The translations under genes were made by a program, and so were the position numbers. 64,000 nucleotides of DNA from contig JACTMP010000035.1 of assembly GCA_014584575.1 (NCBI GenBank), forward strand, positions 3,994 through 67,993, given 5' to 3'. The stretch is from Chloroflexota bacterium (GTDB lineage: Bacteria; Chloroflexota; Anaerolineae; Promineifilales; Promineifilaceae). Of the stretch, positions 16,537 to 24,280 are shown in pieces (the stretch's first letter is position 1; each line of letters opens with the position of its first letter). The notes beneath the pieces are model-generated. The model saw only the letters and a list, made by a program, of their open reading frames with translations, was not told the origin of the DNA and searched no databases.

Positions 16537-19278
16537 ATGCACACTATCAATCATTTTCGACACCATTTGCTCTACGGTTTGGGTCTGACGCTTCTCGTTC
16601 TAGCCGGTTTCGTTGCCGTCAGGCAGACGGCCGTAGCCCAGGAACAAACTACACCCAAAGGCTCCCCCGTCCACCCCACCTTTGCCTTGCTGGACGCCGA
16701 CGGCAACAACGTCCTGGACTCTGGCGCGCCCATCTCCACCATGCAAACGTGCGGCCAATGCCACGACACCGAATTCATCGCCGGCCACAGCTTCCATGCC
16801 GATGTTGGCCTGAGCCAGTTTGGGCAGCCCGGCGTCAGCAGTTGGGACAGCAGCCCCGGCCTGTTCGGCCGTTGGGACCCCATCACCTACCGCTACCTCT
16901 CTCCGGCCGAAGATAGTGTCATAGACCTGACGACGGCCGAATGGCTGATGACCATTGGCCTGCGCCACGCCGGCGGCGGCCCGGCCACCACCAGCCGCAA
17001 GGGAGTGCCCCTGACCGTTTTGCCCATCAGACCCGAAGACCCACAGACGAGCATCGTCAACCCGGAAACGGGCCAACTGGAAGCCTGGGATTGGGACGAA
17101 TCGAGTACGGTGGAGATGAACTGCTTCCTTTGCCACACCGCCAAGCCAGACAACGCCACCCGCCAACAAATGCTGCAATCCGGCCAGTTTGCCTGGGCCA
17201 ACACGGCCACCCTTTTCAGCAGCGGCATCGTAGAACCGACGCTGGATGGCTGGCATTACAACGCGGGCGCTTTTGACGAAAATGGCGAAATTCTGCCCAA
17301 CTATGTCACCATTCAAGACCCCACCAGCGAAAACTGCGGCGCCTGTCATGGCACAGTCCATACCGATTTACAGATGCCCCTGACGCTGGTAATTGAGACG
17401 TCCGACTTCTTCGAGAAGTCGGACGTCTATTCCACCATGACCACCGGGCAGGTAATGTCCGGCCAAAAATTGCTCAATTCCGGCCTGAACCTGGCCGACA
17501 AACAAACCCTCAACCGCTCCTGGGACATTCACACGGAACGGGTGCTGGCCTGCACCGACTGCCATTATTCCCTGAACAACCCGGTACATTTCCAGGCGCT
17601 CAGCGGCGACCAGCCGGAACATCTGACGTATGACCCGCGTCGCCTGGATTTGGGCGAATACCTTTACCGGCCGCTGCACCAGTTTGCCAAAGGGCAAAGC
17701 GCCCAAAGCGCCATTGCCCCGGAACTGGACAACACCTTGCGGCGCTGCGAAAGCTGCCACAGCATTGAAAAGACGCATAACTGGCTGCCCTACAAAGAGC
17801 GCCATACGGAAGCGATGGCCTGCGAAAGCTGCCACACGCCGCAGTTGTATGCCCCGGCGCTGGAATCGGTGAACTGGACGGCCGTAACCCCCGACGGCTC
17901 ACCCCTGACCACCTGGCGCGGCATTGACGGCGAAATAGGCGACCTGAATGCGCTGATTACCGGGTATGAGCCGGTGCTGCTGCCGCGCCAGAATAGTGAC
18001 GGCAGCGCACCCCTGGCCCCTTATAACCTCATCACCGCCTGGTACTGGGTCTATGGCGACCCGCCCCGGCCCGTGCCCTTGCGCGATTTGCAGGCAGTCT
18101 GGCTGGAGGGCGACAACTATGAACCACACATGCTCCAGGTGTTTGACACGGACCACGACGGCCGTCTCTCTACCACCGAGCTAGTGATTGACACCCCGGC
18201 CAAAGAGGCGCTGCTGGCGACCCGTCTCGCCGAACGGGGTCTGCCCAACGCCCGCATTGTGGGCGAGATACGGCCGTACTCCATCAACCACAACACCGCT
18301 ACCGGCGAATGGGCCACCCGCGACTGCCGTACCTGCCACGCCGAAGAGTCACGCATCACCCAGGCCATCTCCCTGTCCGGCAGCGCACCCGGCGGCGTTA
18401 CGCCCACGTTTGTCAACAGCGGCGGCACGGCCGTGCGCGGCGACATTCTCAACCAGGACGGCGCTCTCTTCTTCAAACCGGCCACAGCGTCCGACGATGA
18501 CGCCATTCCCAGCATCTACATCTTTGGCCACAGCAGCGTCTACTGGGTAGATTGGCTGGGCATCTTCTTGTTTGTGGGTGTAATCCTGGGCATTGTGCTG
18601 CACAGTTCCCTGCGCCTCTACTTTGGGCGCAAAAATGAGCCGACACACGCCACTACCGAGCGCGTCTACATGTATGGCGTCTATGAACGGTTGTGGCATT
18701 GGGTGCAAACGGCCGTGATCCTCGGTCTGCTCTTCACCGGCTTCATCATCCACAAACCGGACAAATTTGGCCTGTTCAGCTTCAACTACGTGGTGCAGGT
18801 ACACAACATCCTGGCCCTCATCCTGCTGGTCAACGCGGCCCTCTCCCTCTTCTACCATCTGGCCTCCGGCGAAATTCGCCAATATCTGCCCCATCCCCGC
18901 GGCTTCATTGACCAGGCCGCCGAGCAAGCCGTCTATTACCTGCGCGGCATTTTTCGCGGCGATCCCCATCCCTTCGAGAAAACGCCCGACCGCAAGCTGA
19001 ACCCCTTGCAACAAATCACCTATTTTGGGCTGCTGAACGTGCTGCTGCCGCTGCAAATCCTCACCGGCATCCTCATGTGGGGGGCGCAGCAGTGGCCGGA
19101 CGTGGCTGCCCGCACCGGCGGCCTGCCCTTCCTGGCCCCCTTCCATACGCTCATCGCCTGGGCATTGGCCGCCTTTGTCGTCATGCACGTTTACCTGACC
19201 ACCACCGGGCACACCCCCACCGCCGCCATAAAGGGCATGGTGATCGGGTATGACGAGGTGGAAGTGCACACCATATAG
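16537..19278 (+). CDS. Heptaheme cytochrome c fused to a b561-type quinol cytochrome b
   Basis: A 913-residue fusion that probably passes electrons between menaquinol and a periplasmic acceptor. After a signal peptide (~8-30) there are seven CxxCH motifs: CGQCH, CFLCH, CGACH, CTDCH, CESCH, CESCH, CRTCH. The last ~240 residues form a membrane cytochrome b of the formate dehydrogenase-gamma/b561 type, with YERLWHWVQT, HNILAL, LFYHLASGEI and AFVVMHVYLTT supplying likely b-heme histidines. An EF-hand-like loop DTDHDGRLSTTEL precedes the last c-heme, and a similar acidic loop (LDADGNNVLD) lies near the N-terminus. A 33-bp palindrome (17396-17428) is inserted in frame, adding ETSDFFEKSDV. Confidence 0.88.
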   Translation: MHTINHFRHHLLYGLGLTLLVLAGFVAVRQTAVAQEQTTPKGSPVHPTFALLDADGNNVLDSGAPISTMQTCGQCHDTEFIAGHSFHADVGLSQFGQPGVSSWDSSPGLFGRWDPITYRYLSPAEDSVIDLTTAEWLMTIGLRHAGGGPATTSRKGVPLTVLPIRPEDPQTSIVNPETGQLEAWDWDESSTVEMNCFLCHTAKPDNATRQQMLQSGQFAWANTATLFSSGIVEPTLDGWHYNAGAFDENGEILPNYVTIQDPTSENCGACHGTVHTDLQMPLTLVIETSDFFEKSDVYSTMTTGQVMSGQKLLNSGLNLADKQTLNRSWDIHTERVLACTDCHYSLNNPVHFQALSGDQPEHLTYDPRRLDLGEYLYRPLHQFAKGQSAQSAIAPELDNTLRRCESCHSIEKTHNWLPYKERHTEAMACESCHTPQLYAPALESVNWTAVTPDGSPLTTWRGIDGEIGDLNALITGYEPVLLPRQNSDGSAPLAPYNLITAWYWVYGDPPRPVPLRDLQAVWLEGDNYEPHMLQVFDTDHDGRLSTTELVIDTPAKEALLATRLAERGLPNARIVGEIRPYSINHNTATGEWATRDCRTCHAEESRITQAISLSGSAPGGVTPTFVNSGGTAVRGDILNQDGALFFKPATASDDDAIPSIYIFGHSSVYWVDWLGIFLFVGVILGIVLHSSLRLYFGRKNEPTHATTERVYMYGVYERLWHWVQTAVILGLLFTGFIIHKPDKFGLFSFNYVVQVHNILALILLVNAALSLFYHLASGEIRQYLPHPRGFIDQAAEQAVYYLRGIFRGDPHPFEKTPDRKLNPLQQITYFGLLNVLLPLQILTGILMWGAQQWPDVAARTGGLPFLAPFHTLIAWALAAFVVMHVYLTTTGHTPTAAIKGMVIGYDEVEVHTI
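17396..17428. repeat. AGAC...GTCT palindrome inside a coding region
   Basis: AGACGTCCGACTTCT, loop TCG, AGAAGTCGGACGTCT: perfect 15-bp stem, 33 bp in all, so it adds 11 codons without breaking the frame. It is the same family as 13695-13729, with both arms changed in step. Confidence 0.85.
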
Positions 19279-19282
19279 TAAT

Positions 19283-19339
19283 GCGTGATGCGTGATGCGT
19301 GACGACTTGAATCTCACGCATCACGCATCACGCATCACG
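19283..19339. repeat. GCGTGAT heptamer hairpin, copy 2
   Basis: Arms 19283-19302 and 19314-19339 repeat the heptamers of 6324-6372. It separates the cytochrome b fusion from the YeeE gene and may reduce transcription downstream. Confidence 0.8.
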
Positions 19340-19346
19340 AGGCAAT

Positions 19347-19934
19347 ATGACCACCTTAACCGAAAAACCAACCCAAACCAAACCCCGGCGCTTTTCGCTG
19401 ATGCAGCGGGCGCTGGGGCAGCGGGAGGCAAAGGCATATATCAATCCTTATGCGGCGGCCATCGCCCTGGGCGTGGTGCTGTTCCTGGCCTTTTTCATCA
19501 CCGGCAATGGGCTGGGCGCGTCTGGCGGGCTGAACCGCATCCTGGTTTATTTTGAAGACCTGATCGCCCCGGAACACGTAGACCGGGTAGCCTATCTGGT
19601 AACGATGGCCGGGGGCGCATCAAACCCGCTGGATAGCTGGATTGTGATGCTGACCATCGGCACGATTATCGGTGGTTTTGTCAGTGGGCTGGTCAACGGC
19701 CGTGTCAAAGTGGAAACCATCGGCGGCCCCCGCGTCTCCAAACACCTGCGCTGGCTCACCGCCTTCGTCGGCGGCGGGCTGATGGGCTACGGGGCGCGCC
19801 TGGCGCGCGGCTGCACCAGCGGCCAGGCCCTCTCCGGCGGCGCGGTATTGTCCGTCGGCAGTTGGGCCTTCATGTTCGCCGTCTTCGCCGGCGCTTACCT
19901 GCTGGCCTACTCCCTACGGCGTTTATGGAACTGA
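19347..19934 (+). CDS. YeeE/YedE family sulfur transporter
   Basis: Inner-membrane protein of 195 residues with about four hydrophobic segments. The phrase YGARLARGCTSGQALSGGA carries the conserved cysteine of the YeeE/YedE (TsuA) family, which takes up thiosulfate or carries sulfur through cysteine relays. GAGG lies 8 nt before the ATG. It is half the size of the E. coli thiosulfate transporter; together with the next gene it would supply both halves, each with one GC-S/T motif. Confidence 0.85.
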   Translation: MTTLTEKPTQTKPRRFSLMQRALGQREAKAYINPYAAAIALGVVLFLAFFITGNGLGASGGLNRILVYFEDLIAPEHVDRVAYLVTMAGGASNPLDSWIVMLTIGTIIGGFVSGLVNGRVKVETIGGPRVSKHLRWLTAFVGGGLMGYGARLARGCTSGQALSGGAVLSVGSWAFMFAVFAGAYLLAYSLRRLWN

Positions 19935-19968
19935 TTACCGATTACGGATTACCGATTACGGAGGCAAA

Positions 19969-21201
19969 ATGGCTCCCTTCCCTCTCCCTCTCACCCAATT
20001 ACTCGGACATTACGGTGCGTATGTCGTCTATATTTTGATTGGTTTTGGCTTTGGTTACGTGCTGGAAAGCGCCGGTTTTGGCAACAGCAAAAAGCTGGCC
20101 GCCCAGTTCTACTTCAAAGACATGACCGTACTCAAGGTGATGTTTGGCGCGATTATTGTAGCCATGCTGCTCATCTTCACCGCTTCCGGCCTGGGCTGGC
20201 TGGATTACAACCTGATCTGGGTCAACCCCACCTACCTCTGGCCCGGCATTGTCGGCGGGCTGATCATGGGTTTTGGTTTCATCATCGGTGGGTTCTGCCC
20301 CGGCACGTCGCTGGTAGCGGCGGCCACCGCCAAGCTAGACGGCGTTTTCTTCGTCTTAGGCGTCCTGTTTGGCATTTTCCTCTTTGGCGAAACGGTGGGG
20401 CTGTATGACGAGTGGTGGAACAGCAGCTACATGGGGCGCTTTACGCTGCCGGAACTGTTTGGCCTGCCCACCGGCGTGGTGGTGCTGGCTATTATTGTGA
20501 TGGCGCTAGGCATGTTTTGGGCGGCGGAAAAGTTGGAACAACGCTTTGGCGACGCCGACCCCAACACTGCCCCCCGTTGGCGCTATGTGGCCGCGGCTCT
20601 CATCTTCCTGGGCGGCATTGTCCTGATTATCCTGGGCCAGCCCACCACCACCGACCGCTGGCAGGCTATCGCCCCGGAAAAAGAGGCCACGCTGGCCGAA
20701 CGCGCCGTGCAGATTCACCCCGGCGAACTGCTGGCTTCCCTGAAAGACCCCAAGATCAAGGTGCGCATGTTGGACGTGCGCAGCGAGGCGGATTACAACC
20801 TGTTCCACATTCTGGATGCGCAGCGGGTAGCGCCAGACGATCTGCTGGCGCTGACGCCGGAACTGATCGCCGAACCGGAAAACACGGTCTTTGTGGTGAT
20901 GAGCAATGACGAAACGGCCGCTACCGAAGCATGGAAGCTGCTGGTGGCCGAAAGTGTGCCTAACGTGTACATCCTGGAAGGGGGCGTCAACAACTGGCTG
21001 GCGACTTTCACGAAGGATACATTTGGGCCAGAATACGTGGCGGTAGACGGCCGTGACGATCAACTACGTTATGCCTTCACCGCCGCCCTGGGCGCTCGCC
21101 ACGCCGCCGCCAGCCCCGACCCGCACCTGTTTGACCTGACCTACATCCCTAAAATTCAGCTACAATTAAAACGCGCCCCCGGCAGCGGGGGCTGTGGGTA
21201 G
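19969..21201 (+). CDS. YeeE/YedE transporter fused to a degenerate rhodanese domain
   Basis: A 410-residue protein. Residues ~1-220 are membrane-embedded and contain GGFCPGTSLVAAATAKLDG, the second conserved cysteine motif of the YeeE/YedE family. After a last hydrophobic helix (~205-220) a rhodanese-like domain covers ~255-350 (VRMLDVRSEADYNLFHI...VYILEGGVNNWLATF). In active rhodaneses a Cys opens the catalytic loop after the central strand; here the corresponding loop reads VVMSNDETAATEAW without Cys, so it is probably a docking module, not a sulfurtransferase. GGAGG sits 5 nt before the ATG. The gene follows its partner by 34 bp. Confidence 0.85.
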   Translation: MAPFPLPLTQLLGHYGAYVVYILIGFGFGYVLESAGFGNSKKLAAQFYFKDMTVLKVMFGAIIVAMLLIFTASGLGWLDYNLIWVNPTYLWPGIVGGLIMGFGFIIGGFCPGTSLVAAATAKLDGVFFVLGVLFGIFLFGETVGLYDEWWNSSYMGRFTLPELFGLPTGVVVLAIIVMALGMFWAAEKLEQRFGDADPNTAPRWRYVAAALIFLGGIVLIILGQPTTTDRWQAIAPEKEATLAERAVQIHPGELLASLKDPKIKVRMLDVRSEADYNLFHILDAQRVAPDDLLALTPELIAEPENTVFVVMSNDETAATEAWKLLVAESVPNVYILEGGVNNWLATFTKDTFGPEYVAVDGRDDQLRYAFTAALGARHAAASPDPHLFDLTYIPKIQLQLKRAPGSGGCG

Positions 21202-21208
21202 AAGAAGG

Positions 21209-21238
21209 AGATTGGGAGATTGGGTAATCTCCCAATCT
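21209..21238. terminator. GAGATTG-type hairpin after the YeeE-rhodanese gene
   Basis: Perfect 13-bp stem AGATTGGGAGATT/AATCTCCCAATCT with a 4-nt loop, followed by CTCAATCTCTTTTCTT. A credible terminator of the sulfur locus. Confidence 0.7.
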
Positions 21239-21267
21239 CTCAATCTCTTTTCTTGCTGAGGTACACC

Positions 21268-21753
21268 TTGAAATGGGATAAATGGGCTGGCAAACGAGGG
21301 GAGGGGTATGTGGTGGTGCAATTTGGGCTGCTGGGGCTGATTGCGCTGACGCCGTTGGTGGCACGGCCGTCCGCCCCCTGGCCCGCACCCTGGCACACCG
21401 TTGCGCTGGCAGCCGGTCTGGTGCTGTTAGGCGTGGGGTTGGTTCTGGCGCTGGCGGGGGTGTGGAGTCTGGGGGATAACATTACGGCCGTGCCCCACCC
21501 CAAAGACGACGCCCAAATGGTGGAACACGGCGCGTACCGCCTGGTGCGCCACCCCATCTACAGCGGCATTATCCTGGGGGCATTGGGTTGGGGGCTGTTC
21601 ATGCACAGTGGCTTTACCCTGCTCCTGACGCTGCTGCTCTTCCTCCTGTTCGACGCTAAATCCCGCCGTGAAGAACAATGGCTGGCCGAAAAATATGAAA
21701 ACTATGGGGCGTACCAGAAACGGGTGCGCAAGCTCATCCCTTTTGTGTATTGA
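21268..21753 (+). CDS. Isoprenylcysteine methyltransferase-like membrane protein (ICMT/PEMT family)
   Basis: A 161-residue membrane protein with four hydrophobic segments. The C-terminal half carries the family signature for SAM binding: YRLVRHPIYSG, then EEQWLAEKYENYGAYQKRV. Family members methylate isoprenylcysteine, phospholipid amines or other small lipids; bacterial substrates are mostly unknown. I start it at TTG 21268, which has GAGGT 7 nt upstream; a longer reading to 21220 would run through the terminator hairpin. It may be separate from the sulfur locus. Confidence 0.78.
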   Translation: MKWDKWAGKRGEGYVVVQFGLLGLIALTPLVARPSAPWPAPWHTVALAAGLVLLGVGLVLALAGVWSLGDNITAVPHPKDDAQMVEHGAYRLVRHPIYSGIILGALGWGLFMHSGFTLLLTLLLFLLFDAKSRREEQWLAEKYENYGAYQKRVRKLIPFVY

Positions 21754-21772
21754 GAGATTGCTTACCAATCAA

Positions 21773-22549
21773 TCAACCCACTCCCCGCTGCCGTTTTGCC
21801 TCAAACAGGATCACGGCCGTAGCCACCGCCGCGTTCAGTGATTCCATAGCGGCGGCCATGGGGATGGTGACACGGCCGTGTGCCAACCGATGCGCCTCCT
21901 CTCCCGCGCCGCCCGCTTCGCTGCCGATGATGAGGGCGGTGGGAGATTGCCAGTTCACGGCCGTGTACACCTCCCCTTCATCCACATCCGCTAACCACAC
22001 CTGCATTCCTTCTACAATTTTGGCAATTTGCGCCCAAGTGAGCGCATGAACGGGCAGCCGCAGCAGCGCCCCCATACTGCCACGCACCACTTTGGGATTG
22101 GTGGCATCCACACTGCCGGGGGTTAACAATACACCATCCACCCCGGCGGCAACGGCCGTGCGCAGCATCGTGCCCAGGTTGCCGGGGTTGTTAATGGCAT
22201 CCAGGATGAGCAGCAGGGATGGCTGTGCGGGCAATGGCAACTGCGGCATGGGCACAACAGCCAACACGCCTGGCGGGGTAATGGTATCACTCATCGCCGC
22301 CATTACCGCCTCGTTAACCAACAGGCCCGGCAGGTGGGTAAATTGAGCAAGCTGCGCTAAAATTTCGGTGTGAGAGACCTGCCATTCAGGTGTGAAAAAG
22401 AGGTGGCGCGGCGGCAGTTGGTAATGTACCAATTCGGCCAACCAGCGGTCGCCTTCCACCACAAAAGCCTGCTCCTGCGCCCGAATGCGGCGCTCCGTTT
22501 GCAGGCGGCGTACCATTTTTACTTTGTCATTGCTAGGGCTGGTGATCAT
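21773..22549 (-). CDS. TrmH/SpoU-family RNA 2'-O-methyltransferase
   Basis: A 258-residue SPOUT methyltransferase that methylates ribose in tRNA or 23S rRNA. The N-terminal ~95 residues are an RNA-binding L30e-like substrate domain. The knotted catalytic domain shows motif 1 LDAINNPGNLGTMLRTA, motif 2 ALIIGSEAGGAGEE and motif 3 VTIPMAAAMESLNAAVAT, all three intact. The ATG at 22549 has a TACAAT box 7 nt upstream and no Shine-Dalgarno sequence. The exact target nucleotide cannot be inferred. Confidence 0.9.
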   Translation of the reverse strand: MITSPSNDKVKMVRRLQTERRIRAQEQAFVVEGDRWLAELVHYQLPPRHLFFTPEWQVSHTEILAQLAQFTHLPGLLVNEAVMAAMSDTITPPGVLAVVPMPQLPLPAQPSLLLILDAINNPGNLGTMLRTAVAAGVDGVLLTPGSVDATNPKVVRGSMGALLRLPVHALTWAQIAKIVEGMQVWLADVDEGEVYTAVNWQSPTALIIGSEAGGAGEEAHRLAHGRVTIPMAAAMESLNAAVATAVILFEAKRQRGVG

Positions 22550-22556
22550 GGCGGGT

Positions 22557-22562
22557 ATTGTA
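22557..22562 (-). promoter_or_regulatory. Putative -10 box of the trmH-like gene (leaderless)
   Basis: TACAAT on the minus strand, 7 nt before the ATG at 22549. The AGACCC palindrome begins 14 nt further upstream; no -35 box is convincing. Confidence 0.35.
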
Positions 22563-22576
22563 ACAACAAGTCAGGG

Positions 22577-22612
22577 CAGACCCTAAGGGTTTTCTAAAAC
22601 CCTTAGGGTCTG
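22577..22612. repeat. AGAC...GTCT palindrome (AGACCCTA variant, copy 2)
   Basis: CAGACCCTAAGGGTTTT, 2-nt loop, AAAACCCTTAGGGTCTG: perfect 17-bp stem between the divergent trmH-like and ubiA-like genes. Matches 4156-4188. Confidence 0.85.
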
Positions 22613-22625
22613 GGGCTAAGGAGAG

Positions 22626-23474
22626 ATGATGCTGCGAGAATTGAAGGGATTATTTAAGTTGGGACGGCCGTTGACCAGTCTGACCGGTGGGTTGGCAGTG
22701 TTATTAGGCGGCTATGTGGCCGGGACAGGGGCATGGGCGGACATTGGGCTGGCGATGCTGGCCACCATCCTCATTTCCATGGCCGCCAACGCCTGGAACG
22801 ATTATCTGGATATTGACATTGACCGTATCAACCAACCGCAACGGCCGTTGCCCTCTGGCATGGTCAGTCCCCGTTCTGCCTGGGTGTTTTCGCTGGCGCT
22901 GACGCTGGCTTCGCTGCTCATTGCCGCCTTCATCAACGCGGCGGCCTTTGCCATTGCCCTGGTCTCCACCATTTTGCTCTATCTGTACTCCTGGAAATTC
23001 AAAAGCACCGTCTTGTTTGGCAACTTTACCATCGCGGCCATTTCAGCCATGAGTGCGGTGTTTGGTGGGGTGGCGGCGGGGAACGCACGGCCTTCCCTCT
23101 GGCTGGCAGCGGTGATCTTGACGGCCATCATGGGGCGGGAGATTTTGAAGACGCTGGCGGATTATGAGGGGGATTTGCACCATCGCTGCCGCACCATTGC
23201 TACGGCCTGGGGGCGGCGACCGGCGCGCATTATCTTTTTTTTGCTGGCGGCGGTGACGATTGTGATGATGATGCTGCCGTACCACTTTGGCGGCTACCGG
23301 CCAGTTTATGCGCTGGTGGTGGCGGTGGGGGTGTATCCGGTGCTGCTCTATGTGCTGCTGCGGTTAACGCGCTACCGCACCGGCCCGCAATTGGAGCGGT
23401 TGAGCCAGTTGATGAAATATGACTTTTTGATCTGGTTTACGGCCGTGTTGTTGGGCGCAAATGCGGCCACCTGA
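22626..23474 (+). CDS. UbiA-family prenyltransferase
   Basis: Membrane prenyltransferase of 282 residues with about eight to nine helices. The first Asp-rich motif is NDYLDIDIDRINQPQRPLPSG (~60-80) and the second is DYEGDLHHRCRTIATAWG (~180-197); both bind Mg-diphosphate. The first motif resembles (di)geranylgeranylglyceryl phosphate synthases and chlorophyll/menaquinone prenyltransferases equally; without neighbours from a quinone pathway the acceptor is open. The ATG follows GGAGAG. A role in menaquinone or in ether-lipid-like synthesis is inference. Confidence 0.85.
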   Translation: MMLRELKGLFKLGRPLTSLTGGLAVLLGGYVAGTGAWADIGLAMLATILISMAANAWNDYLDIDIDRINQPQRPLPSGMVSPRSAWVFSLALTLASLLIAAFINAAAFAIALVSTILLYLYSWKFKSTVLFGNFTIAAISAMSAVFGGVAAGNARPSLWLAAVILTAIMGREILKTLADYEGDLHHRCRTIATAWGRRPARIIFFLLAAVTIVMMMLPYHFGGYRPVYALVVAVGVYPVLLYVLLRLTRYRTGPQLERLSQLMKYDFLIWFTAVLLGANAAT

Positions 23475-23488
23475 CACGAACCTGACCC

Positions 23489-24103
23489 TTGACCGACGAC
23501 CTTCGCCACGTCCGTGAGCTTCATTTCATGTTTCCAAATTTAGCCGCTTTTTTGCGCCAACATACACCTGTGGCCGAGGAATGGCCTATCTGGACAAATG
23601 GGGAATCCGAAAACGCCGTCGGTTCTCTTCTCTTACAGGAACGCACCTATCTCAGCAGCCAACTACCGCCAGATGAGGTAGTGTCTTCCGTACGCGCCAT
23701 TCTTTTTCGGGGGAATGAAGTGATGGTCATTACCGATCATCAAGGGGATGCTTATGTCGTTCCCGGCGGGCGGCGGGAGCGGGGTGAAAGCCTGACGGCC
23801 GCGTTACAACGCGAATTGTTGGAGGAAACAGGATGGCATGTGGCAGATACGGCCGTACTCGGATTCATCCACTTTCACCATCTCAGCCCCAAACCGGACG
23901 GCTACCTGTATCCCTATCCCGATTTTGTGCAGGTGGTGTATACGGCTGTTGCCAAAAGTTATGAGGCAACAGCCATTTCCCCTGATCCCTATGTAACCTC
24001 CACCCGGTTTTGTTCTGTGCAGAAAGTTCTAACTTTGAATCTGAGCGCAGGACAAACAGCTTTGTTACAGGCTGCTATTACCCAACGAGCAACCAGAAGC
24101 TAA
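23489..24103 (+). CDS. Nudix hydrolase
   Basis: Protein of 204 residues with a complete Nudix box, GGRRERGESLTAALQRELLE followed by ETGW, at ~residues 91-114, fitting GX5EX7REUXEEXGU. It would hydrolyse a nucleoside diphosphate linked to another moiety. The TTG at 23489 is the longest start; ATG at 23528 (191 aa) is equally possible, and neither has a good ribosome-binding site. It follows the prenyltransferase by 14 bp and is probably cotranscribed. Confidence 0.82.
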   Translation: MTDDLRHVRELHFMFPNLAAFLRQHTPVAEEWPIWTNGESENAVGSLLLQERTYLSSQLPPDEVVSSVRAILFRGNEVMVITDHQGDAYVVPGGRRERGESLTAALQRELLEETGWHVADTAVLGFIHFHHLSPKPDGYLYPYPDFVQVVYTAVAKSYEATAISPDPYVTSTRFCSVQKVLTLNLSAGQTALLQAAITQRATRS

Positions 24104-24137
24104 TCGTCTAATATATACTGGCAACGGTCATAATCTG

Positions 24138-24186
24138 ACATTTTTGTCACCTTGTCAGATGTCACCTTGTCACCTTGTCAGGTATA
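24138..24186. repeat. TTGTCACC tandem repeat
   Basis: TTGTCACCTTGTCAGATGTCACCTTGTCACCTTGTCAG: four to five 8-bp units in the gap between convergent genes. Confidence 0.6.
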
Positions 24187-24280
24187 GTCATGGACGCTGA
24201 AAGCTGCCATTCCATCTGGTGACAAGTTGCCACCTACAAGCAACAGAAAGAACGTCAATCTATAACCTCTGGGAGTATTT

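Noticed and set aside
18349..19317. 322-codon open frame antisense to the cytochrome b domain
   Set aside because: The sense frame has clear transmembrane helices and heme histidines.
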